From contig NZ_BOOU01000034.1 of assembly GCF_016863395.1 (NCBI RefSeq), forward strand, positions 1-64,000: a stretch of 64,000 nucleotides of DNA, read 5' to 3'. The translations under genes and the position numbers were made by a program. This document shows positions 16,936-26,159 of the stretch, piece by piece. This stretch comes from Sphaerisporangium rufum (lineage in GTDB: Bacteria; Actinomycetota; Actinomycetes; Streptosporangiales; Streptosporangiaceae). The notes under the pieces are model-generated. The model did not search any database and was not told where the DNA came from. It saw nothing but the letters and a program-made list of their open reading frames with translations. The number at the start of each line of letters is the position of its first letter. The first letter of the stretch is position 1.

Positions 16936-18399
16936 ATGATCTCCCGGATGGCCGCCCTGCCGTACTGGGTGGCGCGCCCGTGGATCGAGGCCGCGGTCAC
17001 CGGCAACGCCGGCCCGCCGCCGGCCCGCTCCCGGTGGCTGCGCCCGCGGACGCCGCGCCTGCCGTTCCGGACCGTCCACCTGGTCGCCGTGGCCGACGTG
17101 ATCATCGCCTGGGTCATGTTCGCCACCGGGCTGGCCTTCCTGATGTCCAAGGCGGACGCCATCAGCCCGCCGACGCAAGAGCCGGCCCTGTGGGCGCTCG
17201 CGGCCGGCTTCTCGATCCCGCTGGCGCTGCGCGAACGCTGGCCGCTGGCCGCCTGGCGGCTGGCCACGCTGGCCGCCGCGGCGGGCTCGCTGGGCTACCC
17301 GCAACTGCTGCAGATCCCCACGCAGGACGCGATGCCGTACATCGCCCCGCAGGTGATCACCTTCCTGCTGTGCTCCTACACCGCGGCGACGCGAGCTGGG
17401 CGGCGCACGACGATCGGGATCTGGCTGATCACCACGGTGGGCGCGTGGATCGCCCACCCGAACTCCATGGTCCTGGTCAGCCTGCTGGTGGCCGGCGTGC
17501 TGCTGTTCGGGTACAACGTGCGGGTCCGCCGGGCCGCCACCGCCCGCATGCACGAGGAACGGCGCGGCGCGGCCGAGCAGCGGGCCGCCCGGGCGGTGCT
17601 GGAGGAACGCACCCGGATCGCGCGCGAACTGCACGACGTGGTGGCGCACCACATGTCGGTGATCGCCATCCAGGCGGAGGCCGTCCCGCTGCGGGCGGCC
17701 GGCGACCCCGACGCGCTCGCGGCCGGGCTGGCCGAGATCCGCGGGCTGTCGCTGGCAGCGCTCGCCGAGATGCGCCAGGTGCTCGGGGCGCTGCGCGGCG
17801 AGGACGGCCGGCGCGAGACGGCGCCGCAGCCGGGCCTGGACCGGCTGGACGAGCTGGTGGCCAACGCCCGGTCGGCCGGGCTGGAGGTCACCGTGACCGC
17901 GCGCGGACGGCTGGACCCGCCGACCGCGGTCGGGCTGTCGGCCTACCGCATCCTGCAGGAGTCGCTCAGCAACGCCATGCGGCACGCGCCGGGCTGCGCG
18001 GTCACCGTCGAGGTGACCGGCACCGCGACGCTGATCCGGCTCCGGGTGCGCAACGGCCCGCCCGGCCGTCCGGACACCCTCGGCGTCGCGGCGTCCGCCC
18101 CCGGCGATCGGGGCGCCGCCGGCCACGGCGCCGGGCCGGCCGCCGGTCCGGTGCCGGGTGACGGGCCTGCCGCGGCGGCCCCGTCCCGGGCCGGCCGGCG
18201 GCTTCGGGCCGTCTCCGCCGGCCGGGCCGCCACCGCACCACCGGCCGGCGGGCGGGGGATCATCGGGATGCGGGAGCGGGCCGCCCTGCTCGGCGGCACG
18301 CTCACCGCCGGCCCCACCCTCGACGGCGGCTTCATGGTGACCGCCGAACTCCCCTTCGACGACGTCCAGGACCTCAAGGAAGCCAGGAAGACCAGATGA
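16936..18399 (+). CDS. NarL/DesK-type sensor histidine kinase
   Basis: 487 aa. The N-terminal half has about five to six transmembrane helices (LVAVADVIIAWVMFATGLAF to MVLVSLLVAGVLLFGYNV). Then comes a HisKA_3 dimerisation region with the phospho-acceptor His in RIARELHDVVAHHMSVIAIQ, and an ATPase domain with the N box SLSNAMRHAPG. Between the D-box region and the final G box (GRGIIGMRERAALLGG) there is an insertion of about 60 residues rich in Gly, Ala and Pro, so the ATP lid is unusually long. The cognate response regulator follows 88 nt downstream. ATG 16936 is preferred because a TAGGCT -10 places the transcript start on it. The signal is unknown. Confidence 0.88.
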   Translation: MISRMAALPYWVARPWIEAAVTGNAGPPPARSRWLRPRTPRLPFRTVHLVAVADVIIAWVMFATGLAFLMSKADAISPPTQEPALWALAAGFSIPLALRERWPLAAWRLATLAAAAGSLGYPQLLQIPTQDAMPYIAPQVITFLLCSYTAATRAGRRTTIGIWLITTVGAWIAHPNSMVLVSLLVAGVLLFGYNVRVRRAATARMHEERRGAAEQRAARAVLEERTRIARELHDVVAHHMSVIAIQAEAVPLRAAGDPDALAAGLAEIRGLSLAALAEMRQVLGALRGEDGRRETAPQPGLDRLDELVANARSAGLEVTVTARGRLDPPTAVGLSAYRILQESLSNAMRHAPGCAVTVEVTGTATLIRLRVRNGPPGRPDTLGVAASAPGDRGAAGHGAGPAAGPVPGDGPAAAAPSRAGRRLRAVSAGRAATAPPAGGRGIIGMRERAALLGGTLTAGPTLDGGFMVTAELPFDDVQDLKEARKTR

Positions 18400-18487
18400 A
18401 CCTTTCCCCTGGCCCCCGGCGCCGCCCGGTGGCCCCCGCGCGGCTCCGTCCCGGCCCCGGCCGGCCCGGCCCGGGGACGGCGACCCG

Positions 18488-19141
18488 ATGATCCGGGTCC
18501 TGATCGCCGACGACCAGGGCATGGTCCGGGCCGGGTTCACCGCGTACCTCGGCACCCAGCCCGACATCGAGGTCACCGGCGAGGCCGCCGACGGCGCCGA
18601 GGCGGTGGCGCTGGCCACCGAGCTCGCGCCGGACGTGGTGCTGATGGACGTGCGCATGCCGGTGATGGACGGCCTGGCCGCCACCCGCCGCATCCTGGCC
18701 GAGGTCCCTACTCGGATCCTCATCCTCACCACCTTCGACCTCGACGACTACGTGTACGAGGCGCTGCGGGCCGGTGCCAGCGGGTTCCTGCTCAAGGACG
18801 CCTCGGCCCAGCAGCTCGTCGAGGCGGTCCGGGTGGTCGCCGGCGGCGAGGCGCTGCTCGCGCCGACGGTGACCCGGCGGCTCATCGCCGAGTTCGCCCG
18901 ACTGGGGGCGCCCCGCTCGCCCACCGTGCGGCGGCTGCGCGACCTGACCGAACGGGAGACCGAGGTGCTGGCCCTCATCGCGCAGGGCCTGTCCAACGCG
19001 GAGATCGCCGCCCGGCTGGTGGTCTCCGAGCAGACCGTCAAGACGCACGTCGGCCGGATCCTCGCCAAGCTCGGCGTCCGGGACCGCGCCCAGGCGATCG
19101 TGTTCGCCTACGAGTCCGGCCTGGTCCGCCCGGGTTCCTGA
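18488..19141 (+). CDS. NarL/LuxR-family response regulator
   Basis: 217 aa from ATG 18488. The receiver domain has the acidic pair in IADDQ, phospho-acceptor Asp in DVVLMDVRMPVMDG, the switch Thr in LILTTF and Lys in FLLKDAS. The C-terminal GerE/LuxR helix-turn-helix covers LTERETEVLALIAQGLSNAE to VKTHVGRILAKLGVRDRAQ. It pairs with the upstream kinase at 16936. All key residues are present. Targets may include the neighbouring hydrolase, acyltransferase and exporter genes; this is inferred from position only. Confidence 0.92.
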   Translation: MIRVLIADDQGMVRAGFTAYLGTQPDIEVTGEAADGAEAVALATELAPDVVLMDVRMPVMDGLAATRRILAEVPTRILILTTFDLDDYVYEALRAGASGFLLKDASAQQLVEAVRVVAGGEALLAPTVTRRLIAEFARLGAPRSPTVRRLRDLTERETEVLALIAQGLSNAEIAARLVVSEQTVKTHVGRILAKLGVRDRAQAIVFAYESGLVRPGS

Positions 19142-19282
19142 TCTCGCGGCCCGGGTCACCGGCGTCATCCCGTGGGACTACGGCGGCAGACCGGCATCCG
19201 GCGGGACGCGGGTTACCGATCATGATTTCTACGGTTCCTCCTGAACCGCGACGGACGCGGCTCGACACAGGAGGTGCGAACC

Positions 19283-20062
19283 ATGATGCGGACCGCCGTC
19301 TTCGCGGCATCCCTCGTCGGCGCCGCCGGCGGGTCACTCATCGCTCCCGCCCTGGCGCCTCCCCCGGCCGGCACCCGGATCGTCAAGGTCTTCGGCGACC
19401 TCGCCACCGCCGACCGGGTGGCGGTGATCGTCCCCGGCGCGGACGTCACCCGTGCCACCTTCGACGGTGGCCGCCGCGCCTGGTACAGCACCCCGGGTGG
19501 CGCGGCGCGGGCCCTGACCGCCCAGATGAAGGCGATCGACCCGGCCGCCCGGACCGCCGTGGTGGCCTGGCTCGGGTACGACAGCCCGCCCACGGTCAGC
19601 CTGTCGGCGGCCACCACCACCGCCGCCGCCGCAGGCGCCGGGGAACTGCGCCGCACGGTGGCGGCGATCCGCGCCGCCACCCCGGCCCCGGTGGTGCTGC
19701 TCTGCCATTCCTACGGCTCGGTGGTGTGCGCCAGGGCGCTGCCCGGCCTGCCGGTGACCGACGCGGTCGTGGTCGGCAGCCCGGGTCTCGGCGTCCGGCA
19801 CGCGGGCGAGCTGGCGGCTCTGGGATCCCGGTCCCGGCTCTGGGCCGGCCGATCGGCGAACGACTGGGTCCGGTTCGTCCCTTCGGTGAGGCTCGGCGCG
19901 CTGGGGTTCGGCGCCGACCCGGCCCGCCCGTCCTTCGGCGCGCGTGTCTTCGCCACCGGCGACGGCGGGCACAGCGACTATTTCCGCCCGGGCGGCACCG
20001 CGCTGCGCAACCTGGCGCTGATCACCCTCGGCCGCGCCGCCGAGGTCGGGGCGGCCCGATGA
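19283..20062 (+). CDS. Secreted alpha/beta hydrolase, DUF1023-like
   Basis: 259 aa. ATG 19283 follows an ideal AGGAGGT site; an in-frame GTG at 19274 overlaps that site and is rejected. A short signal peptide (TAVFAASLVGAAGGSLIAPALA) precedes an alpha/beta-hydrolase fold. The nucleophile elbow is CHSYGSVVCARALPG with catalytic Ser, and the likely late His is in DGGHSDYF. Motifs such as VAVIVPGADVTRATFD and VAWLGYDSPP are characteristic of DUF1023 proteins in actinobacteria, which are poorly characterised lipase-like enzymes. The stop overlaps the next gene's ATG by 4 nt, so the two are probably coexpressed. Confidence 0.85.
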   Translation: MMRTAVFAASLVGAAGGSLIAPALAPPPAGTRIVKVFGDLATADRVAVIVPGADVTRATFDGGRRAWYSTPGGAARALTAQMKAIDPAARTAVVAWLGYDSPPTVSLSAATTTAAAAGAGELRRTVAAIRAATPAPVVLLCHSYGSVVCARALPGLPVTDAVVVGSPGLGVRHAGELAALGSRSRLWAGRSANDWVRFVPSVRLGALGFGADPARPSFGARVFATGDGGHSDYFRPGGTALRNLALITLGRAAEVGAAR

Positions 20063-21531
20063 ACGCGTGGCCGCTGCCCCGGGATCCGGGACACCCGACG
20101 AACGCGCGGCCGCCTGGCAAAGGTCCGCGACCCCTGGTGAACGGCCCCCGGCCGGTAGAGCCGGCGGAACCCGGCCAAGCCCCCCAGGCCCGGCGAACGG
20201 GCGGTCCGCGACATCCGATGCCCGGACCCCGGCCGGTGGAGCAGACGGGGAGTCTCGGCCACGACATCCAGGGCCGGCGACCGGGCAATGGTCAGCGACA
20301 TCCGATGAACGGCGCTCGGCCGGTGGAGCCGGCGGCGGGCATGGCGGGGGACGTCCAGGCCCGGCGGGCGGGCACCGGGTACGCCGCCCGGCTCGCGGCC
20401 GCGACGCCACCGGACCGCGACCGGGGCATCGACGCGCTGCGCGCCCTGGCCATCGCCGGTGTCATCATCGGGCACTGGCTGGTGACGGCCTGGCTGGTCG
20501 ACGCCGCCGGGAACCTCCGGGTGACCAGCCCCCTGGCGTTCATGCCCGGCCTGGCACCGCTGTCCTGGGTGCTGCAAACCCTGGCGGTCTTCTTCTTCGT
20601 CGGTGGCCGGACCGCGGCCGGCGGCCTGGCCCGGGCCGGCGACCCGCGGGCCTGGCTGCGCCGCCGGGCCGGCCGGCTGCTGCGCCCGGCGGGCCCGCTG
20701 CTCGCGATGTGGGCGGCGCTGCTCGCCGCCGCGGCGGCCGGCGGCGTCCCCATGGGGACGCTGCGCGCGCTGGTGGTGCCCGCGCTCGGCCCGCTCTGGT
20801 TTCTCGCGGTGTTCGGCCTGCTGACCGTGGCCACACCGCTGCTGGTCCGGGTGCGGCCGACGGTGCTCGTCCTCGGCGCCGTCGCCGTGGTGCTCGCCGT
20901 CGACGCTGCCCGCTTCGCGCTCGACAGCCCCTCCTGGGTGGGCTGGGTGAACGTGGCCGCGGGCTGGCTGGTTCCGTACGCGCTGGGCCTGGCCCGGGCA
21001 CGCGGCGCCCTGACCGGACGGCGGGCCGCGGGGGCCCTGCTGGCCGGGGGCGCCGCGGCCACCGTGGTGCTGGTGGTCGCGTTCGGGTACCCGGCCGCCA
21101 TGATCGGCGTCACCGGCGCGCGGGTCTCCAACCTGAGCCCGCCCACGCTGGCCGCGGTGTCCTTCGGCGTCGCACAGGTGGGCCTGGCGCTGCTGCTGCA
21201 CGGACCGCTGTCGGCGCTCATGCGCCGGCCCCGCCTATGGGCCGGCGTCGCCACGGCCAACGTCTCGGCCATGACGGTGTTCCTGTGGCATCAGACGGCG
21301 CTGACCGCGGTCATGCTCGCCGTGCTGCCCGTCGACTCGGGCGCGCCGGGCCTGCTCGCCCCGCCCGGCTCTCCCGCCTGGCTGCTGCACCGGATGTGCT
21401 GGCTGCCGATCCCGGCGGCGCTGGTGGCCGCGGCGTGCGCGGCGGTGGCCCGGCGCGGGCGATCCGGCGGCCCGCTGGAAAGCCGTTCGGACGGGAACAA
21501 ACCGGCCCGCATCCCGCTTGACCCCCGGTAG
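20059..21531 (+). CDS. Acyltransferase-3-like membrane protein with repetitive N-terminal tail
   Basis: 490 aa, ATG 20059 overlapping the previous stop. Residues about 25-115 form a disordered Pro/Arg/Gly-rich tail of three imperfect units of about 28 residues, each with a G(P/A)RPVE core. From residue about 116 the protein resembles acyltransferase family 3: RDRGIDALRALAIAGVIIGH opens the domain, with the His corresponding to the usual catalytic-site histidine, and roughly ten transmembrane helices follow. FFFVGGRTAAGG matches the conserved second segment. It probably acylates a cell-surface or secreted molecule; the substrate is unknown. An alternative start closer to the domain cannot be excluded, since the repeats could be non-coding. 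Confidence 0.78.
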   Translation: MNAWPLPRDPGHPTNARPPGKGPRPLVNGPRPVEPAEPGQAPQARRTGGPRHPMPGPRPVEQTGSLGHDIQGRRPGNGQRHPMNGARPVEPAAGMAGDVQARRAGTGYAARLAAATPPDRDRGIDALRALAIAGVIIGHWLVTAWLVDAAGNLRVTSPLAFMPGLAPLSWVLQTLAVFFFVGGRTAAGGLARAGDPRAWLRRRAGRLLRPAGPLLAMWAALLAAAAAGGVPMGTLRALVVPALGPLWFLAVFGLLTVATPLLVRVRPTVLVLGAVAVVLAVDAARFALDSPSWVGWVNVAAGWLVPYALGLARARGALTGRRAAGALLAGGAAATVVLVVAFGYPAAMIGVTGARVSNLSPPTLAAVSFGVAQVGLALLLHGPLSALMRRPRLWAGVATANVSAMTVFLWHQTALTAVMLAVLPVDSGAPGLLAPPGSPAWLLHRMCWLPIPAALVAAACAAVARRGRSGGPLESRSDGNKPARIPLDPR

Positions 21532-21573
21532 GCGGGGGCAGGCCCGCCGAGCGGCGAACCGGGACGGAACGGC

Positions 21574-23127
21574 ATGGGCGACGGCGGCGACGGCGGCATC
21601 AGGATGGGCACTCCGCGGGGCCGGTGGGTGTTGTTCACCACGGTGCTCGGCTCGGGGATGGCCTTCCTGGACGGGACGGTCGTCAACGTGGCGCTCCCGG
21701 TGCTTGGCACCGACCTCGGCGCCTCGATGGCCGGGCTGCAGTGGACCATCAACGCCTACACCCTGACCCTGGCCGGGCTCATCCTGCTCGGCGGTTCGCT
21801 CGGCGACCGGTACGGGCGGCGCAAGATCTTCGTCGTCGGCGTCGTCTGGTTCGCGGTGGCCTCGGCGCTGTGCGGGATCGCGCCTGACATCACCACCCTC
21901 GTCCTGGCCCGCGCGCTGCAGGGCATCGGCGGCGCGCTGCTCACGCCCGGCTCGCTGGCGATCATCCAGTCGGCGTACGTGCGCGAGGACCGGCCGCGCG
22001 CCGTCGGCGCCTGGTCCGGGCTCGGCGGCGTGGCCGGCGCGATCGGCCCGCTGCTCGGCGGCTGGCTGGTCGCGGCGGCGGGCTGGCGCTGGGTGTTCCT
22101 GATCAACCTGCCGATCGCCGCGCTCGTCGTCGCGGTGGCGGCCCGGCACGTGCCGGAGAGCCGCGACGAGTCCGCCGGCGGCCGGTTCGACGTGCTCGGC
22201 GCCGCCCTCGCCGCGCTGGCACTGGCCGGGATCACCTACGGGCTGATCGAGCGCGGCTCGGCGCTGCCCCCGGTCGCCGCGGCGGCCGGCGTGGCGCTCG
22301 GCGTGGTCTTCGTGCTGCTGGAGTCCCGCCGCTCCCGCCAGGGCGCCCGGGTGTCGGCCCTGGTGCCGGTGCGGGTGTTCGCCTCCCGCGAGTTCACCGC
22401 GGTCAACGCGGTGACCCTGATCATGTACGCGGCGCTCGGCGTGGTCACCTTCCTGCTGGTGGTGGAGTTGCAGGTGGCAGCCGGGTTCTCTCCGCTCGCC
22501 GCCGGCTCGGCGCTGCTGCCGATCATGCTGCTGATGCTGCTGCTGTCACCGCGCGCCGGCGACCTCGGCCGGCGGATCGGGCCGCGGCTGCCGATGACGG
22601 GCGGCATCCTGCTGTGCGCGGCGGGCCTGCTGCTGCTCACCCGGGTGGGCCCCGGCTCCTCCTATCTGCTCGACGTGCTCCCCGGGGTGACGCTGTTCGG
22701 ACTCGGCCTGTCGGCGGCGGTGGCGCCGCTGACCGCCACCGTGCTGGCCACCGCCGAGGAGCGGTACGCGGGCATCGCCAGCGGGGTGAACAACGCGGTC
22801 GCCCGCACCGGCAGCCTGCTGGCGGTGGCGGCCATCCCGCCGCTGGTCGGGCTGACCGGTGCCGCCTACACCTCGCCCGCCGGCTTCACCGCGGGCTACC
22901 GGCTCGCCATGCTCGTCGGCGCGGTGATGATGGCCTGCTCGGCGGCTCTGACCTTCGTCACCATCCGCACGAACGTGCTGGCCGCCCCGGCCACCGGCAC
23001 CGGCCCCACCTCCGATACCGCCACCGCCGCCGGCCCGGCCGATGCCACCGTCGCCGCCGCGCCGCCGACCGGCGGACCGGTGCCCCCGCCGACCGGCCCG
23101 GCAGGCGACCGGCCGTCGCCCCGGTGA
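21574..23127 (+). CDS. MFS exporter of the DHA2 (14-TM, EmrB/QacA) family
   Basis: 517 aa from ATG 21574; ATG 21604 is a possible inner start. About fourteen transmembrane helices. Helix 1 carries GMAFLDGTVVNVALPVL, the DHA2 D1-type motif. Motif A is GGSLGDRYGRRKIF, and motif C is the Gly/Pro-rich GGVAGAIGPLLGGWLV. The C-terminus is a Thr/Pro/Ala-rich cytoplasmic tail. It is expected to export drugs or a secondary metabolite by proton antiport. It lies 42 nt after the acyltransferase gene on the same strand and converges on the esterase gene with only 7 nt between stops. Confidence 0.92.
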   Translation: MGDGGDGGIRMGTPRGRWVLFTTVLGSGMAFLDGTVVNVALPVLGTDLGASMAGLQWTINAYTLTLAGLILLGGSLGDRYGRRKIFVVGVVWFAVASALCGIAPDITTLVLARALQGIGGALLTPGSLAIIQSAYVREDRPRAVGAWSGLGGVAGAIGPLLGGWLVAAAGWRWVFLINLPIAALVVAVAARHVPESRDESAGGRFDVLGAALAALALAGITYGLIERGSALPPVAAAAGVALGVVFVLLESRRSRQGARVSALVPVRVFASREFTAVNAVTLIMYAALGVVTFLLVVELQVAAGFSPLAAGSALLPIMLLMLLLSPRAGDLGRRIGPRLPMTGGILLCAAGLLLLTRVGPGSSYLLDVLPGVTLFGLGLSAAVAPLTATVLATAEERYAGIASGVNNAVARTGSLLAVAAIPPLVGLTGAAYTSPAGFTAGYRLAMLVGAVMMACSAALTFVTIRTNVLAAPATGTGPTSDTATAAGPADATVAAAPPTGGPVPPPTGPAGDRPSPR

Positions 23128-23134
23128 CGCCCGG

Positions 23135-24397
23135 CTAAGCGCAGGTCTTCTCCGCGACCGAGCACAGCCGGATCTCCGGATAGCGCGCCGAGGGACGGTC
23201 CAGCAGCGGTTGCGGCCGGCCCAGCAGGTGCCGATCCAGGAAGGCGCGCACGTAGCGGCGGGTGACCGTCATGGCGCGGGCCCCGGGCAGTTCGGCCTCA
23301 TCGTCGATACCGAGCTGCTCACCGATGACCGCGAAGTCGTGGAAGGACGCGTGTGCCGCGCCGGCGAGGACGAGCCAGCGCTTCCAGCCGGTGAGCAGCC
23401 GCCAGTCGCGATCCCAGCTGGTGTCCCGCCCGCCCGGCGCATGATCCGGCTGGCCGAGGAAGAGGAACGGGCGCGCCAGGCCGGTCGCCGGGATCACCTC
23501 CATGGTCGTCCCGTCCATGTCGATGCCGGCCCGCAGCCGGGGGTCGGCGACCATGGCCGCCAGGGCGGCGGCGCCACCGGCCGAGTGGCCCACCACCGCG
23601 ACCCGCGCCGGATCGATGAGCGGGCCGCCCCGCCAGGCGGGCTTCGCTCCGGTGAGCTCGTCGAGCACGAAGGACACGTCGGCCGCCCGCACTGCGGTCA
23701 GCTTCTTCCAGAAGTCCGGCCCGTGTGGCTGCTCGCAGGTCACGCAGGTGGCGAGCCGGCCACCGGGGAACTCCGTCGCGGCGCTCTCATAGGTGTGGTC
23801 GATGCCGGCCACCATGTATCCGTGGGAGGCCAGGTCCTCGGCGAGCCCGGTCAGCGAGCCGCGCGGCAGGCCGTACCCCGGGGAGAGCACCACCAGCGGC
23901 CGGCCGTGCCTGCGGCCGGCCGGCGCGGCGTCTCGGATGGAGTGGGTGCGCGTTCTGCTCAGGATGTCCACCGGCAGGCCGCGCACGTCGACGTCGGCCC
24001 CCTTGAGGGTGATCTCGGACTCTTTCGGGGTCATGTAAGGCGCCCGGGTGCCCTTCGGCGTGATGCGGGCCGGATACCACACGGTCACCATGAGCTCGCG
24101 TGTCCTGGCCGCCGCCACCCAGGGATCGGGGCGTGCGGTGTCGGTGAGGTGGAGCGAGGTGCTGCCCACCGGCCGGGGGCCGGTCGGTGCGGGCAGCCGG
24201 GGCGGGGCGGTCACCCGGATCGCGGCATCCCCGGCCGGCGCGGCCGCCGGCCGGGGCGGCGTGCCCGAGGCGGCGCCGGCGGTGGCCGGTGCGGCGAGGG
24301 CGATCAGGGCGGCCGTGGTGGCCAGCCCGGTGCTCAGCGCACGGCGCACGGGAAGCGGCCGGCTGGGAGCACGACTAGGGTCCATCGGCTGAGGCAC
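23135..24397 (-). CDS. Secreted PAF-acetylhydrolase-like alpha/beta hydrolase
   Basis: 420 aa from GTG 24397; ATG 24385 is equally plausible. Signal peptide: RRALSTGLATTAALIALAAPATAGAA. The mature domain starts at about residue 85 with the PAF-acetylhydrolase isoform II pattern: VTVWYPA, PLVVLSPGYG (oxyanion region), nucleophile Ser in VVGHSAGGAAALA, Asp in AGIDMDGTT, and His in AGAAHASFHDF. Two Cys (LATCVTCEQ) and a C-terminal pair (RLCSVAEKTCA) could form disulfides. It is a carboxylesterase or lipase acting outside the cell; the substrate is unknown. Single gene, convergent with the exporter gene. Confidence 0.88.
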   Translation of the reverse strand: MPQPMDPSRAPSRPLPVRRALSTGLATTAALIALAAPATAGAASGTPPRPAAAPAGDAAIRVTAPPRLPAPTGPRPVGSTSLHLTDTARPDPWVAAARTRELMVTVWYPARITPKGTRAPYMTPKESEITLKGADVDVRGLPVDILSRTRTHSIRDAAPAGRRHGRPLVVLSPGYGLPRGSLTGLAEDLASHGYMVAGIDHTYESAATEFPGGRLATCVTCEQPHGPDFWKKLTAVRAADVSFVLDELTGAKPAWRGGPLIDPARVAVVGHSAGGAAALAAMVADPRLRAGIDMDGTTMEVIPATGLARPFLFLGQPDHAPGGRDTSWDRDWRLLTGWKRWLVLAGAAHASFHDFAVIGEQLGIDDEAELPGARAMTVTRRYVRAFLDRHLLGRPQPLLDRPSARYPEIRLCSVAEKTCA

Positions 24398-24612
24398 GAC
24401 ATGTCCATCCTGGTAGAGGGGAGAGCCCGCGAGAGGTCATCAGGGCGGGCCGTCCGACGAGGAACGACGGTAGGGCGGGCCCGGCGTCCCGCGCGTCGGC
24501 CGCGGTGGCGATATCGAGTCACTCGCTGGAGTCATCCGCCTGCTGATCATCCCTGCGATGTACGGCCGATACATCCGGATGCCGATGCGAGCGGCATCGG
24601 GCGACAGGCACA

Positions 24613-26100
24613 ATGACGCGGGTGGAGACCACGGAAGGGCCATGGCGGCGGGGCGTGCGGGTCCTGCGCGCCGCGCTGCGCCGGGAGGCGCCGCCCAGGC
24701 TCCCGGCGCGGGCACTGGTCGCCGACATGGTGCTCGCCGTCATGCTGACCGCCGCCGCGATGTACGCCGTGGCGACGGTCCAGGACGGGGCCGACTCGCG
24801 GTCCGCGCGGCTCGCCGAGAGCCTCAGCCTGGCAGAACCGGCCGCCGATCGCGCTCCCACCGGACCGCCGTCGGTGGCCGGGCCGCGATCCGCGCCCCAG
24901 CGGCCACGGCCGCCGGCCGAGCCGCCGCCGGTCCGGTCGCCGGGTCCGGTGGACGACGGGCCGCCGGTCCTGCTGGTGGTGCTCACCGCGCTGCCGCTGG
25001 CGTCCCGGCGCCGTTATCCGCTGACCACGTTCTGGACGGTGCTGCTGGCGGCGCTGGCCGCCTACCAGGGCGCGACATGGATCACCGTGCTCACCTGCGC
25101 GATCGCCGCCTACAGCGCCGTCGCGCACAGCCGGGACCGGGTGGTGGCGGTGGCCGGGCTGCTGCTGGCCGCCGTGCTGGCCGGGGTGGCCTTTCGCGAC
25201 GTCGTCCCGAGCCTGCCGAGCTGGCTCGGGCCCTTCGTCGTGCTGCTGACCGCCGGAGTGTTCTCCAGCGTGGTCCGCTTCTGGCGGCAGCGGCTGCGCG
25301 ACAGCCGGGAACGGGTCGCCGAGCTGCAGCGCACCCAGCGGGAGGCCATGCGCCGGGCGGTCGAGGAGGAACGGTCCCGCATCGCCGCCGAGCTGCACGA
25401 CGTGGTGACGCACAATGTGAGCGTGATGGTGATCCAGGCCGGCGCGGCCCGCGCGATGATCGACCTGGCGCCGGCCGAGTCCAGGCGGGCGCTGCTGGCG
25501 GTGGAGGCCGGCGGCCGGGCCGCCATGGCAGAGCTGCGCAACGTGATGGGCCTGCTGGCCGGCCCGGAGAGCGAGCGGCCCGGCGACGGCACCGGCCTGG
25601 AACCGCAACCGGGGCTCGGGCAGATCGACGCCCTGGTCGAGCGGGTCCGGGCGGCCGGGGTGCCGGTACAGGTGGTGGTGTCGCCGCCGGAGCCGCCGGA
25701 GCCGCCGGGGCTGCCGGAGCCGCCGCCCGGCGTGGAGCTGGCGGCCTACCGGGTCGTGCAGGAGGCGCTGACGAACACGATCAAGCACGCGCCGGGCGCG
25801 ACGGCGAGCGTCGCCGTCGGCCGGCGCCGCGACCGGCTGGAGGTGGAGGTGACCGACACCGGTGCGGCACCGGGCGTACCGGGCCGCCCGGCTGGCCCGG
25901 CCCTCTCGGGCCTTGCCCCGCACTCCTCGGGGGTGTCCCGGGGGTGGGGTTCACCGGCGGGACCGGGCGTGGCGGGCCTCGGTCGCGGGCTCATCGGCCT
26001 GCGGGAGCGCCTGTCGGTGTACGGCGGCACCCTGGACGCCGGGCCTGCGCCCGGCGGCGGGTTCCGGGTGCGGGCGACCATTCCCTGGCGGTCCCGGTGA
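24613..26100 (+). CDS. NarL/DesK-type sensor histidine kinase
   Basis: 495 aa from ATG 24613. One transmembrane helix near residue 40 is followed by a Pro/Arg-rich extracytoplasmic or linker stretch and four to five further helices up to about residue 215. A coiled coil (RQRLRDSRERVAELQRTQRE) leads to HisKA_3 with phospho-acceptor His in RIAAELHDVVTHNVSVMVIQ. ATPase: EALTNTIKHAPGA (N box), VEVTDTG (D box) and GRGLIGLRERLSVYGG (G box). The linker PPEPPEPPGLPEPPPG is unusual, and the lid region carries a 45-residue Gly/Pro/Ser-rich insertion. The 3' end is partly repeated downstream at 26160-26219. It pairs with the response regulator at 26204. Confidence 0.9.
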   Translation: MTRVETTEGPWRRGVRVLRAALRREAPPRLPARALVADMVLAVMLTAAAMYAVATVQDGADSRSARLAESLSLAEPAADRAPTGPPSVAGPRSAPQRPRPPAEPPPVRSPGPVDDGPPVLLVVLTALPLASRRRYPLTTFWTVLLAALAAYQGATWITVLTCAIAAYSAVAHSRDRVVAVAGLLLAAVLAGVAFRDVVPSLPSWLGPFVVLLTAGVFSSVVRFWRQRLRDSRERVAELQRTQREAMRRAVEEERSRIAAELHDVVTHNVSVMVIQAGAARAMIDLAPAESRRALLAVEAGGRAAMAELRNVMGLLAGPESERPGDGTGLEPQPGLGQIDALVERVRAAGVPVQVVVSPPEPPEPPGLPEPPPGVELAAYRVVQEALTNTIKHAPGATASVAVGRRRDRLEVEVTDTGAAPGVPGRPAGPALSGLAPHSSGVSRGWGSPAGPGVAGLGRGLIGLRERLSVYGGTLDAGPAPGGGFRVRATIPWRSR

Positions 26101-26159
26101 CCGCGCCGCGGCCGGGTGCGGACCCTCCCGACCGGCCCTCTCCGCCGATGGCCGCCGCC

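Noticed and set aside
24398-24612. Large frame opposite the 24613 kinase and in its upstream gap
   Set aside because: It is antisense and out of frame with known motifs, so it is treated as a promoter region.
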